From JBCBTJ01 sp964597685 (GTDB taxonomy: Bacteria; Pseudomonadota; Alphaproteobacteria; Caulobacterales; Hyphomonadaceae), in the NCBI GenBank assembly GCA_964597685.1, contig CAZQZC010000016.1:1-28494 (forward strand): a DNA stretch of 28,494 bases. Reading direction: 5' to 3'. Position numbers and translations under genes: made by a program. This document shows positions 1 through 7,400 of the stretch, one piece after another (the stretch's first letter is position 1; every line of letters begins with the position of its first letter). The notes under the pieces were generated by a model. The model had not been told where the DNA came from and ran no database searches. It was given only the letters and a program-made list of their open reading frames with translations.

Positions 1-933
1 GCCTAGCGCGTCAGCACGGGAGCGCGAGATCGGCGCCGGCGTGCGGATGCCGGCGACCACGTCTTCGCCCTGGGCGTTGATCAGGAACTCGCCGTAGAAC
101 TTGTTCTCGCCGGTCGACGGGTCGCGCGTAAAGGCGACGCCGGTTGCCGACGTCTCGCCCATATTGCCGAACACCATGGATTGGACGTTGACCGCCGTGC
201 CCCATTCCTGGGGGATGTCATTGAGTTTCCGGTAAAGGATGGCGCGGTCGTTCATCCAAGAGCCGAACACGGCCCCAATAGCGCCCCAAAGCTGTTCGCG
301 CGGGTCCTCCGGGAAGGGCTTGCCCAGCTCCTTTTCCACCGCCGCCTTGTATTGGACGATGACGGTCTTCCAATCGTCGGCCGAAAGATCGGTATCGAAC
401 CCGTATTCGTAGCGCTCTTTGTAATCGTCGAGGATGTGTTCGAACGTGTCATGCGTGATGCCGAGGACGACGTTCGAATACATTTGGATGAAGCGGCGGT
501 AGGAATCGTAGGCGAAGCGGTCGCCGGCGAGGCCCGCGAGACCGGCTGCGGTCGCCTCGTTCAGGCCGAGGTTCAACACCGTATCCATCATGCCTGGCAT
601 TGACGCCCGCGCGCCAGAACGGACGGAGACAAGCAACGGATTGGCGGGGTCGCCAAAAATCTTGCCGGATTTGCGCTCCAGATCGGCGAGTGCGGTATCC
701 ACCTGCCCCTGCAATGTGGACGGATATTCCCGGTCCAGTTCGTAATACGCCGTGCAGACGGCCGTTGTGATGGTAAAGCCCGGCGGCACCGGCAGGCCGA
801 GGCGCGCCATTTCGGCCAAATTCGCGCCCTTGCCGCCCAGAAGGTTCTTCATCGAGGCGTCGCCGTCGGCGTTTCCGCCGCCGAAGGCATACACCCATTG
901 TTCGTCAGCCTGCTGAACAGCCGGAGCGTCCAT
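1..933 (-). CDS. ppdK: Pyruvate, phosphate dikinase, N-terminal part (runs off the window)
   Basis: PPDK interconverts pyruvate, ATP and phosphate with phosphoenolpyruvate, AMP and pyrophosphate in the cytoplasm, linking glycolysis and gluconeogenesis. Only the first 311 residues are present; the family is usually about 870-900 residues, so the phosphohistidine and PEP-binding domains lie outside. The visible part is the nucleotide-binding domain. LLGGKGANLAEM is at about residues 31-42, followed by GLPVPPGFTIT, and SVRSGARASMPGMMDTVLN is at about 103-121, all typical of PPDK. Start: ATG at 931-933, preceded by AAGGAAAG, which overlaps the glyS stop codon (TAA, 945-947). The two genes are 11 bases apart and probably cotranscribed. 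The identification is very secure because of motif order and neighbour. Confidence 0.95.
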   Translation of the reverse strand, partial: MDAPAVQQADEQWVYAFGGGNADGDASMKNLLGGKGANLAEMARLGLPVPPGFTITTAVCTAYYELDREYPSTLQGQVDTALADLERKSGKIFGDPANPLLVSVRSGARASMPGMMDTVLNLGLNEATAAGLAGLAGDRFAYDSYRRFIQMYSNVVLGITHDTFEHILDDYKERYEYGFDTDLSADDWKTVIVQYKAAVEKELGKPFPEDPREQLWGAIGAVFGSWMNDRAILYRKLNDIPQEWGTAVNVQSMVFGNMGETSATGVAFTRDPSTGENKFYGEFLINAQGEDVVAGIRTPAPISRSRADALG

Positions 934-944
934 ATCGTCTTTCC

Positions 945-3197
945 TTACCCCTCGACCTTGGAGAAATCCGCCACGCGGTGGAGGGCGTCACGGATGGACG
1001 CCAAAAGCAAGAGGCGGTTCTGTCTGACAGCGGTGTCATCGGCGTTGACGGTCACACGGTCGAAAAATGCGTCGACCGGAGCCCTCAATGTCGCCATCTC
1101 ACCCATCGCGGTGTCGAAGTCTTCCTGTTTCAGCGCCGCGTCCCCACCGACCTGCGCCTCGACAAGCGCCGCATGCAAGGCGCGTTCCTCATCTTGCAAA
1201 AAGAGGTCCGGATCGGGCGCGCCGTGATAGGATCGCTTGTCCTTCTTTTCTTCCGCTTTGAGAATGTTGGCCGCCCGTTTGTAGCCCGCCAGCAAGTTGG
1301 CGCCGTCGTCGGTGTCGAGGAACCGGCCGAGCGATTCGACGCGTTTGACGATCAGGACGAGATCATCTTCGCCCAGGGCGAAAACCGCATCGATGAGGTC
1401 GTGACGCTGACCTTCAGAACGGAGATGGACTTTTAGGCGGTCGGCGAAGAAGGCGAGGAGGTCCTTGACCGTCGCGCCGGCCTCCAAGCGATGCTCTGTC
1501 CCGAACATTCTTTCGTCAGCGGCTTCAAGGGCTTTATCCTGAACCTGTTCTACAATTTCAGGCGCTCCGCTTTCTTGTTCGAGATTGTGAGCGTCTTCGA
1601 TTTGTGTCGTGCGAGCTATGTGCTCGACCGTCGATAAACTGCGCTCGACGCTTTCAAGGAGCATCCGCGAGAGCTGTAATTTAAAGCGACTTCCCAAAAC
1701 AATCCGAATCACGCCCAACGCCGCACGTCGTAGCGCGTAGGGGTCGCCGCTGCCCGTCGGCTTTTCATCGATCGCCCAGAAGCCGACCAAGGTGTCGAGC
1801 TTGTCGGCGAGCGCGACGGCGATGCTGACGGGGTCCGCTGGGACCGCGTCGGAGGGGCCCTGCGGTTTGTAATGGTCGCGGATGGCGTTGGCGACGGCTT
1901 CGGGCTCTTTCTGGAGGCGCGCATAATAACCGCCCATAACGCCTTGCAGCTCCGGAAACTCGTAAACCATCTCAGAAACGAGGTCGGCCTTGGAGAGCCG
2001 CGCTGCGCGCTCGGCCAAGTCCGGATCGGCCCCGACCGCGGGGGCGAGGTCCCGGGCGAGGGCTGCGACCCGTTCGACCTTGTCGGCGATCGTGCCGAGC
2101 TTGGCGTGAAAGGTGATGGTGGAAAGCTTCGCCGCCATCTCCTTCAGCGGGGTTTTCCGGTCGTTGTCCCAGAAGAAACGCGCGTCGTTCAGACGGGCGG
2201 AAAGGACCCGCGCATTGCCCTTCGCGATACTGTCGCCGCCATCTGAGGCCTCTAGATTTGCGACAACCAAGAAATTGGGCGCCAAAGCGGACTCGTTCGG
2301 CGCCGATGCAGCGGAATCGGTCGCCTCTGCGGCGATATTTTTCGGCCTGAGGGCGAAATACTTCTGGTGCACACGCATCGAAAGGCGAATCACCTCCGGC
2401 GGAAGATCCAGGAAAGCGGGATCCATCTCGCCCAGAATGACGACGGGCCATTCGGCAAGCCCTGTCACTTCCTGCATCAGGCCTTCGTCGGGAATGAGCT
2501 CCAACTCCGCCCCGGCGCAGACGGCTTCACTCTGCGCCTCGATCCGCGCCCGGCGCGCCGCGCGGTTGAGCAAGACATGCCCCTGGCTCTCAAGCGTCGC
2601 CTGATAGTCCTTGAAATTCTTGACATTATATGGGCCGCGGCCGTGAATCCGGTGACCCTCGGCCTCGTCGCCGCTCTTGAGGCCGTCGACCTCGAAGGGG
2701 ACGATTTTCCCTTCGAACAGGCAGAGGATCCGCTGCAACGGCCGCACCCAGCGCAGCTCGCCACGGCCCCACCGCATGCTCTTTGGCCAGTGGAAACCTC
2801 GGATAATGTCCGGGACCGAAGCGGCGAGGATATCCTTCGTCGACTGTCCCGGCCGCTCTATAATAGCCTGATAGAATTCGCCTTTCTTTGGATCCGAGAC
2901 GATCTCCGCGTCATCGACCGACGCCAGCCCGGCGCCGCGCAGAAAGCCGGCGATCGCCTTCTCAGGCGCGCCGACCTTGGGCCCCTTGCGCACCTCCCGG
3001 ACATCCTCGGATTTCGTCGCCACATCCTCAAAACAGACGCCCAACCGCCGCGGACCTGACCAAGCGAGGGTCTCTCCGAAGCCCACACCGGATTTTGTGA
3101 ACAAGCTTTCCACAGCTTTCAGAAGATCCGTCTCCGCTTTCGCCTGCATGCGGGCGGGGATTTCTTCTGAAAAGATTTCAAGCAGAAGCTGGGGCAT
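945..3197 (-). CDS. glyS: Glycyl-tRNA synthetase beta subunit
   Basis: GlyS is the beta chain of the alpha2beta2 bacterial glycyl-tRNA synthetase, and binds tRNA-Gly for charging together with GlyQ. The protein is 750 residues and opens with MPQLLLEIFSEEIPARMQ, the classic GlyS N-terminus. That fixes the start at 3195-3197 rather than at upstream in-frame codons. RKGP, VTGLAEWPVVILGEM and FFWDND-type stretches of the family follow. Two places look expanded. One is an Ala/Ser/Glu-rich linker near residues 285-305 (about 2280-2340). The other is a segment at about residues 506-565 (about 1501-1680), where I count 92 G+C in 180 bases (51 percent), against 67 and 77 percent in the two 60-base blocks at 1741-1860. 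The C-terminal anticodon-binding part (RVESLGRFL, FDRVTVNADD) is intact. Unusually, glyQ is not adjacent: it lies about 2.1 kb upstream, beyond a gene on the opposite strand. Confidence 0.96.
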   Translation of the reverse strand: MPQLLLEIFSEEIPARMQAKAETDLLKAVESLFTKSGVGFGETLAWSGPRRLGVCFEDVATKSEDVREVRKGPKVGAPEKAIAGFLRGAGLASVDDAEIVSDPKKGEFYQAIIERPGQSTKDILAASVPDIIRGFHWPKSMRWGRGELRWVRPLQRILCLFEGKIVPFEVDGLKSGDEAEGHRIHGRGPYNVKNFKDYQATLESQGHVLLNRAARRARIEAQSEAVCAGAELELIPDEGLMQEVTGLAEWPVVILGEMDPAFLDLPPEVIRLSMRVHQKYFALRPKNIAAEATDSAASAPNESALAPNFLVVANLEASDGGDSIAKGNARVLSARLNDARFFWDNDRKTPLKEMAAKLSTITFHAKLGTIADKVERVAALARDLAPAVGADPDLAERAARLSKADLVSEMVYEFPELQGVMGGYYARLQKEPEAVANAIRDHYKPQGPSDAVPADPVSIAVALADKLDTLVGFWAIDEKPTGSGDPYALRRAALGVIRIVLGSRFKLQLSRMLLESVERSLSTVEHIARTTQIEDAHNLEQESGAPEIVEQVQDKALEAADERMFGTEHRLEAGATVKDLLAFFADRLKVHLRSEGQRHDLIDAVFALGEDDLVLIVKRVESLGRFLDTDDGANLLAGYKRAANILKAEEKKDKRSYHGAPDPDLFLQDEERALHAALVEAQVGGDAALKQEDFDTAMGEMATLRAPVDAFFDRVTVNADDTAVRQNRLLLLASIRDALHRVADFSKVEG

Positions 3198-3208
3198 AGG
3201 TGGCGTCC

Positions 3209-3226
3209 GGGGCGGTCGAGCGCCCC
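3209..3226 (-). promoter_or_regulatory. Hairpin in the glyS leader next to the start codon
   Basis: A perfect 6-base-pair G/C-only stem (GGGGCG against CGCCCC) with a 6-base loop sits 11 bases upstream of the glyS ATG. The only weak Shine-Dalgarno-like bases (GGA) lie at its foot. It has no T-run, so it is not an intrinsic terminator. It could influence glyS translation, but chance GC pairing is a real alternative. Confidence 0.3.
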
Positions 3227-3343
3227 TTCCTATCCGCGCCGCCCTCGAAAGCAAGGCGGTGGCCAACACCTCTTTTGTACGAGGGCTCTATGGCCTTAAC
3301 AAAATCCTTTCGTTACAAATTCGCGACGCGAAAAGGGGATGGC

Positions 3344-4195
3344 ATGTTCACACGCAAGTCGGTGGACCAGGAGCTGCTGGGCGCCAATCCTTGGGCCATC
3401 CCGGTTTGGCGCGACATCGAATCGCACGGAGATCGCAGCGAGGCGGTCCGCGCCGCCCGCAGCCTCGCCGCCCGAGAGCGACTATCCGCCGGCCTCGACG
3501 CCTGGAATTCGTGGGCTCGCGCCATGGAGAGGCTATCCGGCGATCTGCCCAAATCCGGCAAAGCACGGGACCTTTGGTCTCTTTTAGCCGCGGCGGACTT
3601 TACCGCCACGCCGGACTTTGGCGGGTTTGACGCAGCTGGCGCAGTGTTTCCTGGCGCGGCCTGCTTTCGCGGCGCGGCCTTTGAGGGCGACGCTTGGTTC
3701 AACCAATGTCGCTTCCTCGGACCCGCCGATTTCTCAGGCGCCACGTTCGGCGGCGACGGGTTTTTCGAGGGCGCGGAGTTCGCCGAAGCCAATTTCGAGG
3801 CTGCACGTTTTAGCCGCTCAGCTCAGTTCCGCATGGCGCATTTCAGCGGCCCGGCTGACTTCAACCACGCCCGCTTCATAGAGGGCGCTTGGTTCGTCGG
3901 CGCGCGTTTTGACGGACCGGCGAGTTTCAGCGAGGTATTGTTTGAAAGCGACGCCGGCTTCAGCGACACGGCGTTCAAAGGGCCAACGGATTTCACGCGC
4001 GCAGCGTTTCTGGACACGACCAGCTTCACCAAAGCGCGCTTCGCGGGTCGCGTCGTCTTTCAGAACGGCCGATTTGTCGGAACAGCCCGATTTGCCGAAG
4101 CGGCGATCCCGTGGTCATCGGATTTCAGCGGCGCGCGTTTTGAGGGCGAAACCGACTTCGACGGCGGACCGGATAGGCGAAGCCTGATGGGCTGA
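3344..4195 (+). CDS. Pentapeptide-repeat protein
   Basis: This is a 283-residue protein with no recognised catalytic domain. After a short helical-looking N-terminal part, residues from about 85 onward follow a five-residue rhythm with a central Phe or Leu (for example ADFSGATFGGDGFFEGAEF). This is the signature of a right-handed quadrilateral beta-helix of roughly 35 coils or partial coils. Family members include DNA-mimicking gyrase protectors (Qnr, MfpA) and many of unknown role; no function can be assigned here. Start: ATG 3344 is preceded by AAGGGGAT at good spacing. In-frame ATG 3290 and GTG 3200 are alternatives with weaker signals. The gene lies on the strand opposite to its neighbours and splits glyS from glyQ. 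It ends in a hairpin that overlaps its stop codon. Confidence 0.85.
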   Translation: MFTRKSVDQELLGANPWAIPVWRDIESHGDRSEAVRAARSLAARERLSAGLDAWNSWARAMERLSGDLPKSGKARDLWSLLAAADFTATPDFGGFDAAGAVFPGAACFRGAAFEGDAWFNQCRFLGPADFSGATFGGDGFFEGAEFAEANFEAARFSRSAQFRMAHFSGPADFNHARFIEGAWFVGARFDGPASFSEVLFESDAGFSDTAFKGPTDFTRAAFLDTTSFTKARFAGRVVFQNGRFVGTARFAEAAIPWSSDFSGARFEGETDFDGGPDRRSLMG

Positions 4196-4212
4196 ACTGG
4201 CTTCAGCCGTTT
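4190..4212 (+). terminator. Weak intrinsic terminator of the pentapeptide-repeat gene
   Basis: A perfect 7-base-pair stem (GGCTGAA / TTCAGCC) with a 5-base loop begins at the stop codon of the plus-strand gene and is followed by GTTT. The T-run is short, so it is at best a weak terminator. It lies in the 15-base gap between two convergent genes, which fits a termination role. Confidence 0.45.
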
Positions 4213-4456
4213 AATCCAATCCCTTGTGGCTCCCATCGCACAGCGGGCTCTTGCCGGTTCGTTTGCAGGCGCAGAACCAGACCTTGCCGTCCTTCGGCGC
4301 TTCCCAGCCCTCCGGCGCAAAGTCGGCGCCCTTGTGCGAGCCGTCGCAGAAAGGCTGGTTGGCCGATTTTCCGCAGGCGCACCACCAATACATTTTGCCG
4401 CCTTCGACCTCGACGGCGATGGGCTCACGGGCGGCGATTTCGGGTTCCTGGCTCAT
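4211..4456 (-). CDS. Double CDGSH-type iron-sulfur protein
   Basis: This small 81-residue protein has two complete CDGSH motifs. The first is Cys26-x-Cys28 ... PFCDGSH with Cys37 and His41. The second is Cys62-x-Cys64 ... PLCDGSH with Cys73 and His77. Each motif binds one [2Fe-2S] cluster through three Cys and one His, as in mitoNEET-related bacterial proteins. Tandem-motif members are soluble single-chain forms, and no membrane segment is visible here. The biochemical role of bacterial members is poorly known (redox or cluster handling). The ATG overlaps the TAA stop of the upstream cupin gene by one base (TAATG), implying translational coupling. It is the last gene of the glyQ operon. Confidence 0.92.
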   Translation of the reverse strand: MSQEPEIAAREPIAVEVEGGKMYWWCACGKSANQPFCDGSHKGADFAPEGWEAPKDGKVWFCACKRTGKSPLCDGSHKGLD

Positions 4457-4824
4457 TAGATCTCCTCCGGATTTTCAACGGTGAAAGCGCTTTCAGGCCG
4501 GTCTCCGGTGTTCAACGTCCCAGCCTGTTCAACCATCAGGATCTTGCATTCGCCGCCCAGAGATTCCGGTCGATGCTCCACGCCCTTGGGCACAATGATC
4601 ATCTGACCCGGCGCAACCCGTTCGGAGCCGTCTCGGAAGTGCATGACCATCTCGCCTTCGACGACGAAGAACATCTCGTCTGCGTCGGCGTGGGCGTGCC
4701 AGTCGAAAGCGCCGTCGATGCGGGCGATTTTCACGTCCATCTCGTCAACGCGGCCAACGATCTTCGGGCTCCACGTTTCGGTGAAGCTGGCGAACTTGGC
4801 GGAGAGATCGATCACGCGGCTCAT
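4456..4824 (-). CDS. Small single-domain cupin protein
   Basis: A 122-residue protein consisting of one cupin beta-barrel. The first metal motif is His43-x-His45 ... Glu50 (DWHAHADADEMFFVVEGEM) and the second is PGQMIIVPKGVEHRP with His84, so all four usual metal ligands are present. Such stand-alone cupins can be dioxygenases, isomerases or sensors, and the substrate cannot be told. Start: ATG 4822-4824 shares four bases (ATGA) with the stop of the upstream lipoprotein gene; the alternative upstream start would add about 42 Arg/Pro-rich residues read out of the neighbour. The gene is coupled on both sides to operon partners. Its link to glycyl-tRNA synthetase is positional only. Confidence 0.88.
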   Translation of the reverse strand: MSRVIDLSAKFASFTETWSPKIVGRVDEMDVKIARIDGAFDWHAHADADEMFFVVEGEMVMHFRDGSERVAPGQMIIVPKGVEHRPESLGGECKILMVEQAGTLNTGDRPESAFTVENPEEI

Positions 4825-5306
4825 GGCGTCGGGCTTTCGTGGTAAAGCGCGCGGATGGCGTCGACGTCCAGCCTGCGCGCCGGACCGTCGGTCAACAGGG
4901 CGCGCGTGACATAGGCGCCGCGGAACTTGCCGTCGTCGCGGTAGCGCCAATCGACAATGTCGCCTTCGGGAAACGTCACCTCGTCCCCTGGCTTGAGGCC
5001 CTTGAGCTTCGGGTTCTCTTTCTGGATCACGCCTACGGCCTGGCCCGCGCCGTCACGACCCGTAAGATCGACCCAAGCGTGGTCAGTCACATATTCCCTC
5101 CCCGGCAGAGGAATAGAGACGGCGAAACCCGACAGGGCGTCGTTGCCGCTGTTATAGGCGGTCCAGAAATGGTCGAGACTGCCGCGAGCGTCCGAGACAG
5201 CGGTCTCGATATAAGGATAGGTGTAGAGAACAGAGCGTTCGGGGATCGGTTCAGGCTCCCCGCAAGCGGCGAGGGCAAACAACAGGGCGACAGCCGCAGG
5301 CCTCAT
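4821..5306 (-). CDS. DUF2314-like lipoprotein
   Basis: A 161-residue exported protein. The N-terminus MRPAAVALLFALAAC is a short lipoprotein signal with lipobox LAAC, Cys15 being the lipidation site, so it is probably anchored in a membrane facing the periplasm. The mature part contains DHAWVDLTGRDGAG, then LKGLKPGDEVTFPEGDIVDWRY. The pattern of a short beta-rich domain ending in GDEVTF plus D-I-x-DW resembles DUF2314/YegJ-type proteins, whose function is unknown. Its ATG overlaps the glyQ stop by four bases (ATGA), and the cupin start overlaps its own stop. Family assignment is from remembered motif shape. Confidence 0.75.
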   Translation of the reverse strand: MRPAAVALLFALAACGEPEPIPERSVLYTYPYIETAVSDARGSLDHFWTAYNSGNDALSGFAVSIPLPGREYVTDHAWVDLTGRDGAGQAVGVIQKENPKLKGLKPGDEVTFPEGDIVDWRYRDDGKFRGAYVTRALLTDGPARRLDVDAIRALYHESPTP

Positions 5307-6189
5307 GCCGCGGCCCCTTCCCGCTCCGCCCAGGCCACAGCCGCCCCGCGCGCCAGATCGCGGACCCGGGCGATAAAGCTCTGACGCTCCGTCGGGCTGA
5401 TCACGCCACGGGCGTCGATCAAGTTAAAGATATGACTGGCTTTCAAGGCGAAATCATAAGCCGGCAGAGGCGTTCCGGCGTCTATTAGGGCTTTCGATTG
5501 CCGCTCGCAGCCCTCGAACCAGGACATCAGCATGTCGGTGTCGGAATGCTCAAAATTGAACGCCGATTGCTGGCGCTCGTTCTCCAGGAACACGTCGCCA
5601 TAGGTCAGCGGTATGTCGGCGTCCGGTGAATTGTAGGCCATGTCGAAGACGTTGTCGCAGCCCAGCACGTACATGGCGAGGCGCTCCAACCCGTAGGTGA
5701 GTTCGCCGGAGACGGGGTGGACGTCCAGCCCGCCGACTTGCTGAAAATAGGTGTATTGGCTGACCTCCATCCCATCGCACCAGACCTCCCAACCCAGCCC
5801 CCAAGCGCCGACGGTCGGGTTCTCCCAATCATCCTCGACAAAGCGGACATCGTGGATTGTCTGGTCGAGCCCAATGGCGTCGAGGCTGCCGNNNNNNNNN
5901 NAAGGTCCTGCAGATGTGCAGGGTTCGGCTTCAAGATGACTTGGTATTGGTAATAATGGCCGAGCCGATTTGGGTTTTCGCCATAGCGCGCGTCGGCCGG
6001 CCGCCGGCAAGGCTGGACATAGGCCGCCCGCCAGTTCTCGGGACCAAGGGCGCGCAGCACGGTGGCTGGATGCAGGGTGCCAGCGCCCACCTCCAGGTCA
6101 TAGGGCTGCAGGATGGCGCAGCCCTGGCCGGCCCAATAGGTCTGCAGCCGTAAGATTATGTCCTGAAAGCAGGTCGGTTGGTCGGCCAT
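5303..6189 (-). CDS. glyQ: Glycyl-tRNA synthetase alpha subunit (interrupted by an assembly gap)
   Basis: GlyQ is the catalytic alpha subunit that forms glycyl-adenylate and works with GlyS. The N-terminal 96 residues are read from 6189 to 5902. They contain CFQDIILRLQTYWAGQGC, YDLEVGAGTLHPAT and RYGENPNRLGHYYQYQVILKP. After ten Ns, the remaining 195 residues are read in another frame: DAIGLDQTIHDVRFVEDDWE, GAWGLGWEVWCDGMEVSQ, YTYFQQVGG and GLERLAMYVLG. In the E. coli protein only two residues (Tyr-Leu) separate the matching blocks. The intact gene is therefore probably about 293 residues, and the frame break comes from the N filler rather than a mutation. Start: ATG 6187-6189. It is the first gene of an operon with the lipoprotein, cupin and CDGSH genes. 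Confidence 0.93.
5892..5901. other. Assembly gap of ten Ns inside glyQ
   Basis: Ten undetermined bases are placed exactly after the codon ending the ...HLQDL stretch of GlyQ. The length is out of frame by two bases, so it is a placeholder rather than a measured gap. Family alignment from memory predicts five missing bases: a Tyr codon and the first two bases of a Leu codon. Confidence 0.95.
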
Positions 6190-6258
6190 GTCTGCAGCCC
6201 AATATGAACTTCAGCCCGTGCTAACCCTGCCTGTCTAAGCGGACAAGTCGTCTTGAGC

Positions 6259-6390
6259 TCAGCATTCCTCTCGATGGTCCAAAGAGGATCCGCCGCGGCG
6301 GAATAGCGCCCGATAGATTTTCGGGTGAGACAAGGCGCTGAGCACAATCCCGGCAATTGCGCCGAGGATCAGAAGCGCGCCGAACAGCAT
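6259..6390 (-). CDS. 43-residue single-pass membrane miniprotein
   Basis: A small reading frame opens with MLFGALLILGAIAGIVLSAL, one hydrophobic helix. It continues with a basic stretch (HPKIYRALFRRGG) and a charged tail ending EEC, so topology by the positive-inside rule puts the C-terminus in the cytoplasm. An excellent ribosome-binding site, AAGGAGGT, lies four bases before the ATG at 6388-6390. A second in-frame ATG at 6409-6411 would give 50 residues but would put the AAGGAGGT inside the gene, so the shorter form is preferred. The gene lies between the trmN6-like gene and glyQ on the same strand. I recognise no family. The strong RBS, helix and codon use argue that it is real. Confidence 0.6.
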   Translation of the reverse strand: MLFGALLILGAIAGIVLSALSHPKIYRALFRRGGSSLDHREEC

Positions 6391-6411
6391 GTCGACCTCC
6401 TTCTCAATCAT

Positions 6412-6455
6412 CAACCCACCCCAGATATGAGGGTTGTTTATTGTTTTTCAACAAC
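6412..6455 (-). promoter_or_regulatory. AT-rich spacer with inverted repeat and possible promoter
   Basis: Immediately after the TrmN6-like stop codon the DNA turns AT-rich. On the minus strand, GTTGTT and AACAAC form a 6-base inverted repeat with an 11-base loop. TTGTTG, then 18 bases, then TCATAT resembles a sigma70 promoter pointing at the miniprotein and glyQ. Either reading (weak terminator or promoter) is possible; neither is strong. Confidence 0.3.
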
Positions 6456-7196
6456 TCACAGCCAGTGGAACGCATCGCCGGCGAGGATACGACCCGCCCG
6501 CTCAGTTAACTCGGCGCCCTTCGCGGCGTGCAGATCGAGCCCGGCGAGCAAGCGCGCGGGACCAGGCCGCAATCCCTTCCGCGCTCGAACCAAAACACGC
6601 TTCGCTTCGGACCCGGGATAGGGACGCACAGGCAAGACGGTGATCTCACCCGATCGGGGCTCCAACACAGACAGGATGCGAGCAAGTTCGGCGGCCCGAT
6701 GGATCAGGGTGATCGGCGCACGCGGTTTGGCGGCGAACAGCATGGCCTTGATCCAGGCGTCTAAGCCAATGTCCGAGAGATAGGCGGCTGTCTTTCCGTC
6801 ACCCGGCGGGCTCGTACGAGACGGCTCGAAAAAAGGGGGATTGGAGAACACCTGATCGTACGTGTTCTCCCAATCACGTGGCAGAGCGCCGGCGTCGACG
6901 CGTTCGATTGAAGTCCGGCTTTCAAGGCGATTCGCCTCGATCCCCCTTCCGGCCAGGTTCAGCATGGCGGCGTCACGGTCGACACCCACAAAGCGCGCAT
7001 CCGGCAACCTGATCGCAGCGCAAAAGAGCGCCGCACCTGCGCCGCAGCCGATTTCCAGGACCTCGGTCCCCGGCTTGGCGTCCAACGCAGCGGAGAGCAG
7101 CACACTGTCCGTTCCGGCCCGGAACCCCGTTTTGGGCTGAAACACGATAACCCGGCCCGCCAGAAGGCGATCCTCCGTCGCCTCAGCAATCGTCAT
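6456..7196 (-). CDS. TrmN6-like tRNA1(Val) adenine-N6 methyltransferase
   Basis: A 246-residue SAM-dependent methyltransferase of the small-domain (MTS) type. FQPKTGFRAGTDSVLLSAAL (about residues 19-38) is the substrate-side signature of this group. EIGCGAG (about 48-54) is the SAM-binding motif I, and VGVDRD is the acidic motif II. SNPPFF (NPPF at about 119-122) is the amino-methylating catalytic motif. E. coli TrmN6 (YfiC) methylates A37 of tRNA1(Val); assigning the same target here is by family only. Its ATG overlaps the stop of the upstream DUF2007 gene (ATGA), so the two are coupled. It is one of several genes in the window tied to tRNA charging or modification (glyQ, glyS, tsaD, tRNA-Thr). 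Confidence 0.85.
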   Translation of the reverse strand: MTIAEATEDRLLAGRVIVFQPKTGFRAGTDSVLLSAALDAKPGTEVLEIGCGAGAALFCAAIRLPDARFVGVDRDAAMLNLAGRGIEANRLESRTSIERVDAGALPRDWENTYDQVFSNPPFFEPSRTSPPGDGKTAAYLSDIGLDAWIKAMLFAAKPRAPITLIHRAAELARILSVLEPRSGEITVLPVRPYPGSEAKRVLVRARKGLRPGPARLLAGLDLHAAKGAELTERAGRILAGDAFHWL

Positions 7197-7399
7197 CCCG
7201 GCTCCACATCGCGCAAGGCCAGGCGCGCGCGCGCAATGTCTTCTGATCTCACAAGCACGCGTCGCGGGAACGCGCCTATGCCGCCCTCAATCGCGGCAAT
7301 GTGCTGATCGGCGACAAAATGATCAACGCCCGCCTCGCTCAATAAGTGCTGAACGTAGGACAGCTTAATCGGGTCCGTCGTCCGGAACGCCTCCTCCAT
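7193..7399 (-). CDS. DUF2007 family small protein
   Basis: A 68-residue protein starting MEEAFRTTDPIKLSYVQHLL. It has the DUF2007 pattern of an N-terminal beta strand, a helix that carries the protein from a TNDPI-like loop to LLxEAGI, a strand containing the residues after VADQHIA, and a C-terminal VRSEDIARARLAL helix. NCBI-type annotations call it a putative signal-transducing protein, but no activity is known to me. Start: ATG 7397-7399, immediately after the stop of the bicupin gene (one base between). It is coupled to the methyltransferase downstream by an ATGA overlap; this pairing next to a polyprenyl synthase is common in alphaproteobacteria. Confidence 0.85.
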   Translation of the reverse strand: MEEAFRTTDPIKLSYVQHLLSEAGVDHFVADQHIAAIEGGIGAFPRRVLVRSEDIARARLALRDVEPG

Positions 7400-7400
7400 G

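Noticed and set aside
5303..6189. glyQ as a frameshifted pseudogene
   Set aside because: Both halves are fully conserved up to the ten Ns, and the frame change equals the filler length error, so it is an assembly artefact.
6156..6356. A 66-residue minus-strand reading frame overlapping glyQ start and the miniprotein
   Set aside because: Out of frame with both, no ribosome-binding site, Arg/Pro composition typical of a GC-rich shadow frame.
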